64,000 nucleotides of DNA from Bartonella sp. M0283 (GCF_016100455.1 NZ_JACFSK010000001.1:744001-808000), one strand, 5' to 3'; positions 47,989-58,057 are shown, counted from the stretch's first letter. Made by a program: numbers and translations. Notes: generated by a model not told the origin, from the letters alone.

Positions 47989-48040
47989 TGATTGGCTCCA
48001 TCAAACAAGTTTATTTTCAGCGCGGTTAAAAAATTTTCAA

Positions 48041-48442
48041 TCAGCACTGGTTATCGCCTTTGACCCAGCGGTCAATATCTTCGCCTATAGCATTGCCATG
48101 AGTGGTTGCCATAAGTGGACCATAAACTGAAACCCTTGCGGGATTACCTTCAGCCTCAACAACTAGAATCGGCTTGCCGCCGGGTGTGCTTTTGGGAACG
48201 ATCAGCATGCGCGGGCGACCTGAATATGACTGCAATTCCGGTTCAAAACCATAGCGCCTGAATTCGGATTTATTCGATTTGAACCAGCAACGATTGGCCG
48301 TTAGCGCCACGCGTTCCATGGTCTTTAATGCCGGTTCGCCGCTAGCAAGTTCAATATTTCCTGGACCAACTTTTTCAGTGCAGGCTACGAGCGCTAACAT
48401 AACAGAAAAAAACGAACAACTCGCTAGATATTTAATTTTCAT
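48041..48442 (-). CDS. small predicted lipoprotein in the pur cluster
   Basis: A 133-residue protein with a signal peptide and the lipobox LALVAC (Cys21), so it should be lipid-anchored. The mature part has [50 protein letters not shown], and a C-terminal cysteine. I do not recognise a named domain; small exported proteins at this place between purQ and purL occur in other Rhizobiales. Its start overlaps the purQ stop by 4 bases, so it is translationally coupled to a cytoplasmic purine enzyme. No role in purine synthesis is evident. Confidence 0.85.
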   Translation of the reverse strand: MKIKYLASCSFFSVMLALVACTEKVGPGNIELASGEPALKTMERVALTANRCWFKSNKSEFRRYGFEPELQSYSGRPRMLIVPKSTPGGKPILVVEAEGNPARVSVYGPLMATTHGNAIGEDIDRWVKGDNQC

Positions 48443-49107
48443 GCTGCAAGTCCTAATGCGCTAATAAACAGTCTTTTCCCGTCCATTCCGCCATGGGCGG
48501 GTTCGATCAAATCTTCCGGATGTGGCATCAAGCCCAGGACGTTGCCCTTTTCATTGATGATACCGGCAATATCATTGATAGATCCATTCGGATTTGTCCC
48601 TTCGGCATAGCGAAATACAACCTGTCCGTTCCCCTCCAGTCGCTCGATAGTATCTTTATCGGCATAATAGTTACCGTCATGATGGGCGACAGGACAACGT
48701 ATGATTTCACCTTTACGATAAGCGTTTGAAAATGCTGTGTTCTCGTTGACAATCTGGAGTTTGACTTCGCGGCAAGCAAATAGCAAAGAGGCATTGCGCA
48801 TCAATGCACCTGGAAGCAATCCGGCTTCAACCAGAATTTGGAAACCATTGCAGACACCGATAATCTTTGTCCCTTTTTCCGCATGTTCGAACACCGCTTT
48901 CATAACCGGCATGCGCGCGGCAATTGCGCCACAACGAAGATAATCCCCATAAGAAAAGCCACCGGGGATAACGATAAGATCGACATCGGGAATTGTCGTT
49001 TCTGTCTGCCAGATCTTGAAAGGCTCTACGCCGGTAATCAAACGGAGAGCGTCAATCATATCGCGGTCGCGATTTAGTCCGGGTAACTGGATAACAGCAG
49101 TTTTCAT
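48439..49107 (-). CDS. purQ: phosphoribosylformylglycinamidine synthase subunit PurQ
   Basis: The glutaminase subunit of FGAM synthase. The 222-residue class I amidotransferase has Cys86 in [22 protein letters not shown] near the start, and the His-Glu pair in [11 protein letters not shown]. The ATG at 49107 is used; a GTG one codon earlier is open. It lies 18 bases after purS and overlaps the lipoprotein gene start by 4 bases. Confidence 0.96.
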   Translation of the reverse strand: MKTAVIQLPGLNRDRDMIDALRLITGVEPFKIWQTETTIPDVDLIVIPGGFSYGDYLRCGAIAARMPVMKAVFEHAEKGTKIIGVCNGFQILVEAGLLPGALMRNASLLFACREVKLQIVNENTAFSNAYRKGEIIRCPVAHHDGNYYADKDTIERLEGNGQVVFRYAEGTNPNGSINDIAGIINEKGNVLGLMPHPEDLIEPAHGGMDGKRLFISALGLAA

Positions 49108-49125
49108 CACAATATCCGTTTCCGA

Positions 49126-49365
49126 TTAAAGAATTTCTATCTGATAATTCTCGATAACTGTATTGGCGAGCAGCTGTTCACACATTGCTGTCAGTTGTTT
49201 TTTTGCCTCGTCTAAGGGGAGATCGTTAAGCACGAGGTCAAAAACTTTGCCCTGCCTGACGGACTCGACGCCTTTGAAATCAAGGCTATCCAAAGCGCCG
49301 ACAATGGCTTTCCCCTGTGGATCGAGAACGCCTGTCTTTAAGGTAACGGTTACGCGCGCTTTCAT
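49126..49365 (-). CDS. purS: phosphoribosylformylglycinamidine synthase subunit PurS
   Basis: The small subunit that bridges PurQ and PurL. The 79-residue protein has the family pattern KARVTVTLKTGVLDPQG at the start and ends in a long helix and strand (MCEQLLANTVIENYQIEIL). Two ATGs occur in a row; the second, at 49365, has the better distance from AGGA. It lies between purC and purQ. Confidence 0.94.
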   Translation of the reverse strand: MKARVTVTLKTGVLDPQGKAIVGALDSLDFKGVESVRQGKVFDLVLNDLPLDEAKKQLTAMCEQLLANTVIENYQIEIL

Positions 49366-49400
49366 CATTTATTCCTGCGTTTCTTTTGCCAAAAAGGTAA

Positions 49401-49419
49401 GGCGGCCCAGAAAGCCGCC
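49401..49419 (-). terminator. short hairpin between purC and purS
   Basis: On the minus strand GGCGGC-TTTCTGG-GCCGCC is a 6-bp G+C stem followed by TTACCTTTTT. It is weak as a terminator and may reduce transcription from purC into purS. Confidence 0.45.
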
Positions 49420-49426
49420 CGATGAA

Positions 49427-50191
49427 TTATTTAACAAGAACAGGACCATTTGGTCGGGGTTGCTCATTCTCATTCATGATTCCCAACCGTTTTGCAACTT
49501 CCTGATAGGCTTCAATCAGCCCACCCATATCGCGGCGGAAGCGGTCCTTGTCCATTTTTTCCTTGGTATTGATGTCCCAAAGACGTGAAGAATCGGGTGA
49601 AATTTCGTCAGCGAGTACAATATGCATAACGTCACCTTCCCACAATCGGCCAAATTCCATCTTGAAGTCCACAAGTTCAATGCCGACACCGACAAACAAG
49701 CCGGTCAGAAAATCGTTGATCCTTATGGAAAGTTGCATAATATCCTCAAGTTCGGCAGGAGTAGCCCAGCCGAAGGCAGTAATATGTTCTTCCGATACCA
49801 TCGGATCATCAAGTTTATCTTTTTTATAGTAAAATTCGATGATCGATTGGGGTAGGGGAGTACCTTCTTCAATGTCGAGCCGTTTTGACAAAGAGCCGGC
49901 GGCAACATTTCTAACAACAACTTCGAGTGGTACCATATCAACAGCTTTGATGAGCTGTTCGCGCATATTGATGCGTTTGATAAAGTGGGTCGGAATACCG
50001 ATACGTGCAAGCTGGGTGAAAATATATTCTGATATGCGGTTGTTCAAAACTCCTTTACCGTCAATAATTTCATGCTTTTTCGCATTGAACGCGGTAGCAT
50101 CATCCTTAAAAAACTGGATGTAAGTGCCCGGCTCGGGCCCTTCATATAAAATTTTCGCTTTGCCTTCATAGACGCGATTACGACGGTTCAT
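49427..50191 (-). CDS. purC: phosphoribosylaminoimidazole-succinocarboxamide synthase
   Basis: SAICAR synthase, which joins CAIR with aspartate using ATP. The 254-residue protein starts [20 protein letters not shown], with the ATP-binding Lys, and has the signatures [14 protein letters not shown] and [10 protein letters not shown] plus [14 protein letters not shown]. An AAGGA lies before the start. It is the first gene of the purCS-Q-L cluster, about 205 bases from the divergent DUF1476 gene. Confidence 0.96.
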   Translation of the reverse strand: MNRRNRVYEGKAKILYEGPEPGTYIQFFKDDATAFNAKKHEIIDGKGVLNNRISEYIFTQLARIGIPTHFIKRINMREQLIKAVDMVPLEVVVRNVAAGSLSKRLDIEEGTPLPQSIIEFYYKKDKLDDPMVSEEHITAFGWATPAELEDIMQLSIRINDFLTGLFVGVGIELVDFKMEFGRLWEGDVMHIVLADEISPDSSRLWDINTKEKMDKDRFRRDMGGLIEAYQEVAKRLGIMNENEQPRPNGPVLVK

Positions 50192-50397
50192 GGCTTTTTC
50201 CTTAAATTAACCGGATAAATTAGCTTGATGTTTCCCTAACTCAATTCCGCGTATTTCACAATCATCTCTTGTCGATAGACACTAAAATTTCCCGCTTTGA
50301 TACAAGTTAATTTACAGTATACTATTGCTAACGGGGTTTAAATGTTGCAAGAACATGCCGACAGGCCGGATCATGGCAAAAATTAGGAGAGAGTCTC

Positions 50398-50718
50398 ATG
50401 GACGGGATGAAAGAGCGTGCGGACGCTTTCGAACAAAAATATATGATCGATGAGGAACTTCGTTTCAAAGCCAATGCCCAGCGCAACCGCATGATCGGCC
50501 TTTGGGCTGCTGACCGCCTTGGTAAAACCGGTGAAGCTGCCGATGAATACGCTAAAGAAGTCGTCAAAGTTTCATTCCAGCGGGGGAACGAAGAAGCAGT
50601 TATCGAGAAAATCGTCCATGATTTTCAGGCTACCAATGTTGCTATTAGCGAAACCGACCTACGCAAGAAAATGGCGCAACTTCTCACAGAATCTCTGGAA
50701 CGTGTTCGAAACAGTTGA
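50398..50718 (+). CDS. DUF1476 protein, F1-ATPase inhibitor subunit zeta
   Basis: A 106-residue helical protein of the DUF1476 family; the Paracoccus member is a natural inhibitor of the F1-ATPase (zeta subunit). The family block MKERADAFEQKYMIDEELRFKANAQRNRMIGLWAA is complete, followed by three predicted helices. The ATG is preceded by TTAGGAGAG. The inhibitory N-terminal segment is strong in Paracoccus and weaker in some relatives, so the degree of inhibition here is unknown. It is divergent from purC. Confidence 0.9.
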   Translation: MDGMKERADAFEQKYMIDEELRFKANAQRNRMIGLWAADRLGKTGEAADEYAKEVVKVSFQRGNEEAVIEKIVHDFQATNVAISETDLRKKMAQLLTESLERVRNS

Positions 50719-50744
50719 GTGGAAATTTCAATCTGGTCCATCTA

Positions 50745-50776
50745 TTGTGCTGCCGGGCTTTTGACCCGGCACAATT
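50745..50776. terminator. bidirectional rho-independent terminator
   Basis: TTGTGctGCCGGG pairs with CCCGGCACAA (one bulge) and is followed by TTTTAT on the plus strand. It sits between the convergent DUF1476 gene and the serine hydrolase gene. Confidence 0.8.
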
Positions 50777-50784
50777 TTATCATC

Positions 50785-51333
50785 TTAAAGCTTTCCGAGA
50801 AATTGGGAAAAGACCATAAGACCTTCTGGCCACGGTCCGTAACCCGAGGCCGAATTTATATGACCGGCTTCTCCTGCATCAAGAAATAAAGAGCCCCAGT
50901 CTTTTGCAATCTCTTCGGCAACGGCAAAATTGCAATATTCGTCATTGCGACTCGCAATAACGATTGAAGGAAACGGCAAACGGTCACGCGGGTAGGGACC
51001 AAATGTCATAAGGTGTTTTGGGCGAATTTCGGGATTTGCCACGTCAGGTGGAGCAACAAGAAAGGCACCTCGCACTTTTTTGCCAAGAAAAGGTACCGAA
51101 AGGATAAATGTGGGAACGCCAAGTGAATGGGCGACAATCACAACAGGTTTTTGAGCCGCTTCAACTTCCTTGATTAATTCCCGCGTCCAGTCTTCACGAA
51201 CCGGTTTGGACCATTCGGCCTGCTCGACGCGATGGGCTGTTGAAAGCTTTTGCTCCCATCGTGTTTGCCAATGATCAGGGCCGGAGCCCTGATAACCGGG
51301 AACAATTAGGATATCAACCTCATTTGCCCTCAT
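50785..51333 (-). CDS. RBBP9/YdeN family serine hydrolase
   Basis: A 182-residue small alpha/beta hydrolase. It has VPGYQGSGPDHWQTRWE at the start, the nucleophile elbow VAHSLGVPT, ASRNDEYC with the acid, and EAGHINSASGYGPWPEG with the histidine, all typical of the RBBP9/YdeN group. The substrate is unknown. It lies downstream of purB by 142 bases. Confidence 0.92.
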   Translation of the reverse strand: MRANEVDILIVPGYQGSGPDHWQTRWEQKLSTAHRVEQAEWSKPVREDWTRELIKEVEAAQKPVVIVAHSLGVPTFILSVPFLGKKVRGAFLVAPPDVANPEIRPKHLMTFGPYPRDRLPFPSIVIASRNDEYCNFAVAEEIAKDWGSLFLDAGEAGHINSASGYGPWPEGLMVFSQFLGKL

Positions 51334-51475
51334 CCAAAGACCTCCCGATAAAATCCCGACTGATCAACCATAACACTCACATAGGCAATTGGATGATCAG
51401 TCAGATCAAATAATACAACTTTGCACGTTTCTGATCGGCAACAGGTATGTATTACATGAATAAATGTCATAAAAT

Positions 51476-52777
51476 CTATCCGAATACCCGGTGAAAAATA
51501 GTATCGACATGTTTTGTATGATATCCGAGGTCAAATTTTTCACGAATTTCTTCCTCGCTCAAAACGCGACGGACATCAGGGTCAGCGAGAAGTTCCTGAA
51601 GAAAATCTTTCCCATGTTCCCAAACCTGCATAGCATTGCGCTGAACAATCCGATATGCGTCCTCGCGACTAACGCCTTTTTGTGTCAGAGCCAGAAGTAC
51701 GCGTTGCGAATTCACCAAACCATGAAACTTGTTAAGGTTTTTCATCATATTTTCGGGATAGACGAGCAGCTTATCAATAACCGAAGTAAGCCGTACCAAT
51801 GCGAAATCAAGAGTGATAGTGGAATCCGGACCGATAAATCTCTCTACTGAGGAATGGGAAATGTCTCGTTCATGCCAAAGAGCAACATCTTCCATAGCCG
51901 GAAAGGCAAAAGAACGTATCATACGCGCAAGACCGGTGAGATTTTCTGAAAGAACCGGATTGCGTTTATGGGGCATCGCAGACGACCCCTTTTGGCCGGG
52001 CGAGAAATATTCTTCGGCTTCAAGAACTTCTGTTCTTTGCAAGTGACGAATTTCGATTGCCAGACGTTCTATAGATGAAGCAATAACACCGAGTGTTGCA
52101 AAAAACATTGCATGTCTGTCACGCGGAATAATTTGTGTTGAAATCGGCTCAGGACGCATGCCCAATTGATCGGCCACATAAGCTTCCACACGCGGGTCGA
52201 TATTGGCAAATGTCCCGACAGCACCTGAAATGGCACAGGTAGAGATTTCCTCTTTTGCTGCAACAAGCCGCGCGCGGCAGCGTGAAAATTCGGCATAGGC
52301 AAATGCCAATTTAAGCCCGAAAGTTGTCGGTTCTGCATGAATGCCGTGGCTGCGACCGATCATGACCGTGTCTTTATATTCAAAAGCACGTTTTTTAAGA
52401 GCTTTGAGTAACTCGTCCATGTCTTTGATCAAAATATCGGAGGCGCGCATGAGTTGAACATTGAGCGTCGTGTCGAGCACATCGGAAGACGTCATGCCTT
52501 GGTGGACAAAACGCGAATCAGGCCCAATGAATTCGGCAAGATGCGTCAAAAAAGCGATAACATCATGTTTTGTTACAGCTTCAATCTCCTGAATACGGGA
52601 AACATCGAATTTTGCCTTGCTCCCCTTTTCCCAGATATTTTTTGCAGCTTCTTCCGGAATAACACCGAGTTTGGCTAATGCTGTGCAAGCGTGTGCCTCA
52701 ATCTCGAACCAGATGCGGTATTTTGTTTCTGGCGACCAGATGGAGACCATTTCAGGACGGGAATAACGCGGTATCAT
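51476..52777 (-). CDS. purB: adenylosuccinate lyase
   Basis: PurB splits SAICAR to AICAR and adenylosuccinate to AMP. The 433-residue protein has the fumarase/aspartase superfamily signature GSSAMPHKRNP (active-site loop), MTSSDVLDTTLN, and SHGIHAEPTTFG. The ATG at 52777 has AAGGA 8 bases upstream; a TTG two codons earlier is open. It follows rpe by 18 bases, so rpe-purB are co-transcribed, and lies apart from the other pur genes. Confidence 0.96.
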   Translation of the reverse strand: MIPRYSRPEMVSIWSPETKYRIWFEIEAHACTALAKLGVIPEEAAKNIWEKGSKAKFDVSRIQEIEAVTKHDVIAFLTHLAEFIGPDSRFVHQGMTSSDVLDTTLNVQLMRASDILIKDMDELLKALKKRAFEYKDTVMIGRSHGIHAEPTTFGLKLAFAYAEFSRCRARLVAAKEEISTCAISGAVGTFANIDPRVEAYVADQLGMRPEPISTQIIPRDRHAMFFATLGVIASSIERLAIEIRHLQRTEVLEAEEYFSPGQKGSSAMPHKRNPVLSENLTGLARMIRSFAFPAMEDVALWHERDISHSSVERFIGPDSTITLDFALVRLTSVIDKLLVYPENMMKNLNKFHGLVNSQRVLLALTQKGVSREDAYRIVQRNAMQVWEHGKDFLQELLADPDVRRVLSEEEIREKFDLGYHTKHVDTIFHRVFG

Positions 52778-52795
52778 GATCAAGTTCCTTCTGTT

Positions 52796-53464
52796 TCAGC
52801 GTCTTGCTGCTTTGCGCAAGGCGTCAATGCGTGTTTTGTAAATTTCTTTATTGCCGTTTTTAAATATTGCAGATCCTGCAACAAAAGCATTTGCGCCAGC
52901 CGAAGCCGCGCTCCCGATTGTGTCGACTGTAACTCCGCCATCAACTTCGAGTGTAATTGGCCGATTTCCAATCATCGCGTGTATTTTTTTGATTTTCTCG
53001 ACCATCGCAGGAATAAAACTCTGGCCGCCAAACCCCGGATTGACTGTCATAACAAGAATGAGATCAATTTGATCAAGAAGATATTCAATGACATGTTCCG
53101 GTGTGCCCGGATTAAGCGAAATGCCCGCTTTCTTGCCCAATGCTTTTATCGCCTGCAAAGACCGGTGTGGATGCGGAGTCGATTCGGCATGGACTGTTAT
53201 AATATCTGCTCCCGCTTTGGCGAAACTTTCAAGATAGGAATCAACAGGAGAGATCATCAGATGCACATCGAAGACGGCGTTTGTAACCGGTCTTATCGCT
53301 TTTACAACATCCGGACCAAAGGTTATATTGGGCACAAAATGGCCGTCCATCACGTCAACATGAATCCAGTCAGCACCAGCGGCGACGACATCTGTAATTT
53401 CCTGACCAAGACGGGAAAAGTCTGAAGCCAGAATTGAAGGGGCAATTATTTGTTGCAAAGACAT
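52796..53464 (-). CDS. rpe: ribulose-phosphate 3-epimerase
   Basis: Interconverts ribulose-5-phosphate and xylulose-5-phosphate. The 222-residue TIM barrel has [14 protein letters not shown], the metal-binding [34 protein letters not shown], and [18 protein letters not shown] lies before the ATG. It leads an rpe-purB transcript. Confidence 0.96.
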   Translation of the reverse strand: MSLQQIIAPSILASDFSRLGQEITDVVAAGADWIHVDVMDGHFVPNITFGPDVVKAIRPVTNAVFDVHLMISPVDSYLESFAKAGADIITVHAESTPHPHRSLQAIKALGKKAGISLNPGTPEHVIEYLLDQIDLILVMTVNPGFGGQSFIPAMVEKIKKIHAMIGNRPITLEVDGGVTVDTIGSAASAGANAFVAGSAIFKNGNKEIYKTRIDALRKAARR

Positions 53465-53668
53465 TTCAATCTCCTCGGCTGCTGCTTCCTATCACGTAGT
53501 TTTCCCGTATAAAACCCGTTTTTCGGCCGATCCACATCTGAACGCATTCATTATCAAAGTTATTTTAACCGAGATTGCTAGCATTTTAGGAAAAATTTGC
53601 GTACTAATGCACTGTAAATTTTACTGAAAATGGAAAAAGAACAAACCGGCAGATTTGAAAATTGAATT

Positions 53669-54205
53669 ATGACTGAACATTCGACACATTTAATTTCGTC
53701 AGACAAGCCGGTTGTCACGGTTTCGTCGGTTGACTACCGTAATGCGATGAGCCATTTTGCCGGAGCAGTTCATATTGTCACAACTGATGGCTTGAAAAAC
53801 AGACGGGGTGTGACGATTTCGGCCTGTTGCTCTCTTTCCGATAACCCTCCGACTGTTCTTGTTTGTCTGATGCGACAACATGAAGAAAACAGAATTTTTA
53901 TTGAAAATGAAAAGTTCTGTGTAAATACATTGGCAGGGCATCACAAAAACCTGTCGGATGTTTTTGCCGGCCGCGGGGGACTTTCCCAAGAGCAACGATT
54001 TTTGCAGGCAGAATGGGGCACATTGAGAACAGGGTCGCCGGTTCTCTCCGACGCGCTTGTTGCTCTTGATTGCCAGTTGGTTGGTTGGCACATTCATGCC
54101 ACCCATTATGTTTTGATTGGTGAAGTGGTGGCGGTTAAAACTCATCCCGGACTTGATGCCCTGATGTATCTTGACCGCAACTATCGAACATTGCCACTGA
54201 TTTAG
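53669..54205 (+). CDS. flavin reductase family protein
   Basis: A 178-residue protein with the flavin-reductase-like split-barrel domain: YRNAMSHFAGAVHIVTTDG, RRGVTISACCSLSDNPPTVLVCL, ENEKFCVNTLAGHH, and the closing HYVLIGEVVAV. Such proteins supply reduced FMN to partner monooxygenases (RutF, HpaC types). No monooxygenase is beside it, so the partner must lie elsewhere if there is one. It is convergent with the secreted-protein gene at a 2-base distance. Confidence 0.88.
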   Translation: MTEHSTHLISSDKPVVTVSSVDYRNAMSHFAGAVHIVTTDGLKNRRGVTISACCSLSDNPPTVLVCLMRQHEENRIFIENEKFCVNTLAGHHKNLSDVFAGRGGLSQEQRFLQAEWGTLRTGSPVLSDALVALDCQLVGWHIHATHYVLIGEVVAVKTHPGLDALMYLDRNYRTLPLI

Positions 54206-54207
54206 GT

Positions 54208-54741
54208 TTATTTTTTAGCAAAATCACGCGGCACATCACCGGTCCGCTTGAGTTTCATTCCGACGACAGGAATAAGGTCATCCTGAATTTTTACCGAAAC
54301 GGTGATATTCATCGAATTTTTATCTTCAAGACGTGCCATCATAGCGCCATTGAGCTGCTTGCGGTTCAATCCGAAAACCATCCGGTCGGCGCCGACCTTG
54401 CCGGAGACGACATCAAGTCCATCACCTTTTGCACCGTCATTGAACTCGCCGGAAAAGCCCGAGGGACCTCTCTGAACAGTTGCTTTCATCGGCTGTGAAA
54501 AAACGCCGACGCGACAATTGCCATCAAGTGTCATGCCAACTTGAGAAACTTCGGTTGTGCCTGCAAAAGTACAAGTGAATTTTGTACCTTTATATTTTCC
54601 GGCGACAACTTCTCCGGGACCAGCCCAGCTACCTTCTATCGAGCGAAAGAAATCAACATCGCTATCAGCTGCGAAGCTTGTTGTCACCATTGATGATGAT
54701 GCTATAGTCAACCCAATAAAAGCCGAAAAGATTTTTTTCAT
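54208..54741 (-). CDS. exported protein of unknown function
   Basis: A 177-residue protein from the ATG at 54741, which begins a clear signal peptide (MKKIFSAFIGLTIASSSM..., cleaved near SFAAD). The mature part has IEGSWAGPGEVVAGKYKGTKFTCTFAG and later MMARLEDKNSMNITVSVKI, beta-rich and reminiscent of lipocalin-like or DUF1579-like folds; I cannot assign a family. Two cysteines (about 69 and 84) may form a disulfide. Confidence 0.82.
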   Translation of the reverse strand: MKKIFSAFIGLTIASSSMVTTSFAADSDVDFFRSIEGSWAGPGEVVAGKYKGTKFTCTFAGTTEVSQVGMTLDGNCRVGVFSQPMKATVQRGPSGFSGEFNDGAKGDGLDVVSGKVGADRMVFGLNRKQLNGAMMARLEDKNSMNITVSVKIQDDLIPVVGMKLKRTGDVPRDFAKK

Positions 54742-54851
54742 AATGGCGTTACTCTGCCTTTTACACAAATTACGCAAAACCGTACGAAACGATGTGACCC
54801 GTTAAGATAGATCCGCATCGCCGGCTATTATCGGAAAAAATGGTTAATTCT

Positions 54852-55877
54852 TTATTCGTTATCTTCCCGATTAAGTGTTTTTTTTAATTTTTCTTTGTCT
54901 TTATTCCGGCTAAAACCAATCAGGTCTCCGGTAAAATCACTGATACCCGGTCTTTTTTCTCCGTCAAACGGGAATGGGCGGAGTGCGTCCATTGTCGCTA
55001 TACCGATGCGCGTTGTCATCAAGCCATTGACTACGCCTTCACCCAAGCGTGCAGACAAACGGGTTGCGAGCCCCTGTCCAATAAATTGTTCGACAAGACC
55101 ATCACCGACGGCAAGAGTACCGGTGACGGCAAGATGGGAAATGACACGCTTCACGAGAGAAATCAGTCCGAAACGTTCAGGACGTGCTCCATAAAGCGTT
55201 GCCAGACGACGAATGAGCCCGACAACTTCATAAAGAACATAGCCAAGATCAATAATAGCGCGCGGACTCACGGCCGTCACAACTGAAACACGTTTTGCCG
55301 AATTGAGAATGATTTTTCGCGCTTCAAGGTCGAGTGGGCGTAGAATTTCATATTCGGCGAGATGGATCAGTGCCTTACCATCTATAATTTCTCCGTTGTG
55401 CGACAACATAGCCTGTCTGCCTTCAGATATATAAGGGCTTCGGGCCGTGTAGCGTATCAATTCTTCAACCGATTTCCTCGCAAGATTGATGTTGTCCGTT
55501 AGCGCGGCTTCTTCCGCATTTTTTCTTATTTTATCAACTGACGCGAGGCGCAATAATGCGCGCACTTCACCGATGATGAAGCAAAGGAGAGCGATACCAC
55601 CTACAATAGTAATAATCAGGGCAATAAAGCCTAAAAATTGATATTCGGCAAAGAGCGAGCGTATGAGGCCATCGGCCGATAAACCGAGTGCCAAAATTAA
55701 TAATAGCAAGACGGATGATAAAAATATTCTACCGCTTGTAAAAGTGCGTTTGGTTTCGGGTGTGTTATTATTCTCAAGCTCGTTCAGTTCGCTTAATGCC
55801 TCGCCCAGAAAAGGATCGCTCTGGTCCTCCTCAATTGACTTCAGGTCGTTTATTGCCTGTGGTTTACGACTGGTCAT
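54852..55877 (-). CDS. YcjF-like TIGR01620/DUF697 membrane protein
   Basis: A 341-residue inner-membrane protein with two adjacent hydrophobic segments (about 50-70 and 80-103) and a C-terminal DUF697-like region (VSPRAIIDLGYVLYEVVGLIRRLATLYG...). YcjF-like proteins accompany the YcjX ATPase in proteobacteria and are linked with envelope stress, but the mechanism is unknown. Its ATG overlaps the stop of the YcjX-like gene by 4 bases. Confidence 0.88.
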   Translation of the reverse strand: MTSRKPQAINDLKSIEEDQSDPFLGEALSELNELENNNTPETKRTFTSGRIFLSSVLLLLILALGLSADGLIRSLFAEYQFLGFIALIITIVGGIALLCFIIGEVRALLRLASVDKIRKNAEEAALTDNINLARKSVEELIRYTARSPYISEGRQAMLSHNGEIIDGKALIHLAEYEILRPLDLEARKIILNSAKRVSVVTAVSPRAIIDLGYVLYEVVGLIRRLATLYGARPERFGLISLVKRVISHLAVTGTLAVGDGLVEQFIGQGLATRLSARLGEGVVNGLMTTRIGIATMDALRPFPFDGEKRPGISDFTGDLIGFSRNKDKEKLKKTLNREDNE

Positions 55878-57310
55878 ATCAAATAATCTCCGAATAGAAA
55901 TTCCAATGCACGGTCGAGACGGATTTGCGGAAAGGGTTGGTTCATTTTTAATTGCGGCGGCAAAAAACGGACAAATTGTAACTTTTCAGACAAATTTTCT
56001 TTTAACAGTTCGGATAGAGATTGAGGTAAATCACCGGGAAAAATAGCTGTTTCGGTTTTACCATCAAATACCATATCGCCAATTGTTTCACCTTTCATCG
56101 GTGTCCCTATGACAACGGCCAAGCTTTCGCCGTGTTTTTCGCTTGTACCTTCTTTTGTGGAACGAAGTGAAGCCACTGCCAATGTATCGGTTAAAACGCC
56201 TTTCAGTTCTGCTTTATCCACCGCAGTCCTGACAATTTCCGAGGTGATATTTTCGAGACGACTATGGTTGATATGGTGGAGATAATCGGCTTTCGTGGCG
56301 GCTACCAAAATACGATCGATCTTGTGCTGGACGAGTTTACTGAAAAGATGGTTTTTGCCAGCCCTAAAACAGTTAAGAATTTCGCTTAACGCATCTTGCA
56401 TTTCGAGAATTGAAGCGGTTCCCCCATTTATAGCGTCAAGAGAATCAACCAGAATGACCTGACGATCAAGACGGGCAATATATTCCCGAAAAAATGGTTT
56501 AATGACCAAATTTTTATAGGCCTCATATCGCTGTTCCATAATCTTTGCGATCGAGTTTTCGGGAAATTCGGCAATGCCCAAATCGGGTAGGGGAGAAAAG
56601 CTAAGAACAGGTGCGCCTTCGAAACCGCCAGGTATGAGAAAACGTCCCGGAGGGAGCGCAGATATCATGTTACCGGAATTTTTTGCCGAGCGTAAATAGT
56701 TTTTGAAACTTTCTGCCAGAACTTCAATATCTCGTTCGTTTGCCTCGTTGAGGAAGTTAACACTCCGGATAGCACCAAGCCAGGCTTTCGCATGTGCTTT
56801 GTGTTCCGGTGAATTGGCTCTTGCAATTGATTGGGCACTGAATTCACGGTAATTTTTATCAAGTAATGGCAAATCAAGGAGCCATTCGCCGGGATAATCA
56901 ATAATATCAATTGAGAGCTTTTTCTGCTTGGAACCAGAAAAACTTTGCGAACGCGTTAAAAATTCGAGTTGCAAGCGAAGTTGGGAAAGTGAACGTGTGG
57001 ATTGCGGCCAAAGTTTTTCATTGACCAACCGATCAATATGTTTTTCGAATTCAAATCGAGCTATTTTGCTATCCGGTTGTTCGGCAAGTCGTGTGTTCAG
57101 CAGCCTTCCTTCTCGTGCGACTTCGAATATCGGCAGACGACCCGAGTGCAGCAGATTTTCAATTAACGATGTGATGAAAACCGTCTTTCCGGCTCCCGAA
57201 AGGCCTGTCACCCCCAGCCTTAACGTGGGATTGAACGTGCTTTTCGTCCGGTCTTTCAAAGCATCGAATGCGATGACTGCTTCGTCTTTTAATGATCTCA
57301 AAGAAGGCAA
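55874..57310 (-). CDS. YcjX-like DUF463 P-loop protein
   Basis: A 478-residue nucleotide-binding protein with Walker A GLSGAGKT (36-43), followed by the DUF463 blocks DIIDYPGEWLLDLPLL (Walker B region) and LVDSLDAINGG, and LVAATKADYL as a G-protein-like NKxD variant. A TTG at 57310 is the only reasonable start. It is coupled by a 4-base overlap with the YcjF-like membrane gene and probably works with it at the inner membrane. Confidence 0.9.
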   Translation of the reverse strand: MPSLRSLKDEAVIAFDALKDRTKSTFNPTLRLGVTGLSGAGKTVFITSLIENLLHSGRLPIFEVAREGRLLNTRLAEQPDSKIARFEFEKHIDRLVNEKLWPQSTRSLSQLRLQLEFLTRSQSFSGSKQKKLSIDIIDYPGEWLLDLPLLDKNYREFSAQSIARANSPEHKAHAKAWLGAIRSVNFLNEANERDIEVLAESFKNYLRSAKNSGNMISALPPGRFLIPGGFEGAPVLSFSPLPDLGIAEFPENSIAKIMEQRYEAYKNLVIKPFFREYIARLDRQVILVDSLDAINGGTASILEMQDALSEILNCFRAGKNHLFSKLVQHKIDRILVAATKADYLHHINHSRLENITSEIVRTAVDKAELKGVLTDTLAVASLRSTKEGTSEKHGESLAVVIGTPMKGETIGDMVFDGKTETAIFPGDLPQSLSELLKENLSEKLQFVRFLPPQLKMNQPFPQIRLDRALEFLFGDYLI

Positions 57311-57423
57311 ATAAACTCGGTCCTCAATTAATTTCTAGAAAATCAGTTTGTCAATCAAGCATATGGTGCACATAAACAATCTACGCAAGACAGGGCCTGT
57401 AATGTGCGCAAGACAAGCCCTGT

Positions 57424-57927
57424 TCATGGTTTGATGAGCGCGATAAACTTTCCCCTGCCAATTGATATTCGGTTTTGGGCTTGAGGAAAATCGAATAAAG
57501 CAAGATTTGCCGGTTGCAAAAAACGGGGAAGGGAAGCAACCGGAAGGCAATTATGGTTCAACTTTGTAACGACCTGGCTTATGGCCGGATTATGACCGAT
57601 GACAAGCAATGGACCACCGGCTTGGAAACTTGTTGAGATGAGTGAGATATAATCATCAAAATTTCCATAATATAATTTGTCAAATATTTTCAGGCTTATA
57701 CTTGATTTCAGGCAAAGCGCATCAAGAGTTTGTCGTGTTCTCTCTGCCGGAGAACATATTATTGCCAACGGACCAGAGATATAATCGGGAAGTATTGTTC
57801 CGATTGTTTTTGCGTCAAAACGGCCTTTTTCAGATAATGGACGATCGATGTCTTTTCCAAATTTTGTACCGGCTTCCGCCTCTCCATGCCGCATAAGCCC
57901 TAAAGTTATTCGTTGGTGATCACTCAT
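57424..57927 (-). CDS. SixA-like histidine phosphatase family protein
   Basis: A 167-residue member of the histidine phosphatase superfamily, small SixA-like type: LMRHGEAEAG with the catalytic His (residue 14), SPAERTRQTLDAL, and VIGHNPAISQV with the second His. E. coli SixA dephosphorylates phosphohistidine on PTS(Ntr) proteins; whether this one does is unknown. It lies 113 bases upstream of the YcjX-like gene on the same strand. Confidence 0.88.
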   Translation of the reverse strand: MSDHQRITLGLMRHGEAEAGTKFGKDIDRPLSEKGRFDAKTIGTILPDYISGPLAIICSPAERTRQTLDALCLKSSISLKIFDKLYYGNFDDYISLISTSFQAGGPLLVIGHNPAISQVVTKLNHNCLPVASLPRFLQPANLALFDFPQAQNRISIGRGKFIALIKP

Positions 57928-58057
57928 CTCTCAATCACAAAAAGAAGTAAGCTGAAATCTAAATTGAAGAATGTTATTTCAATTACGTTCTATACTGTTG
58001 GCAGGGTTGATATATTAGTAATGTGTTGAAAAATGGATCAAAAAAATATTTTTTGTC

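Noticed and set aside
52691..53425. 244-codon plus-strand open frame
   Set aside because: It is antisense to purB and rpe, both full-length with intact motifs; its product is rich in Cys, His and Phe and has no recognisable domain.
57391..57422. hairpin CAGGGC/GCCCTG between the SixA-like and YcjX-like genes
   Set aside because: Only a 6-bp stem with a 20-base loop and no T run; likely chance.
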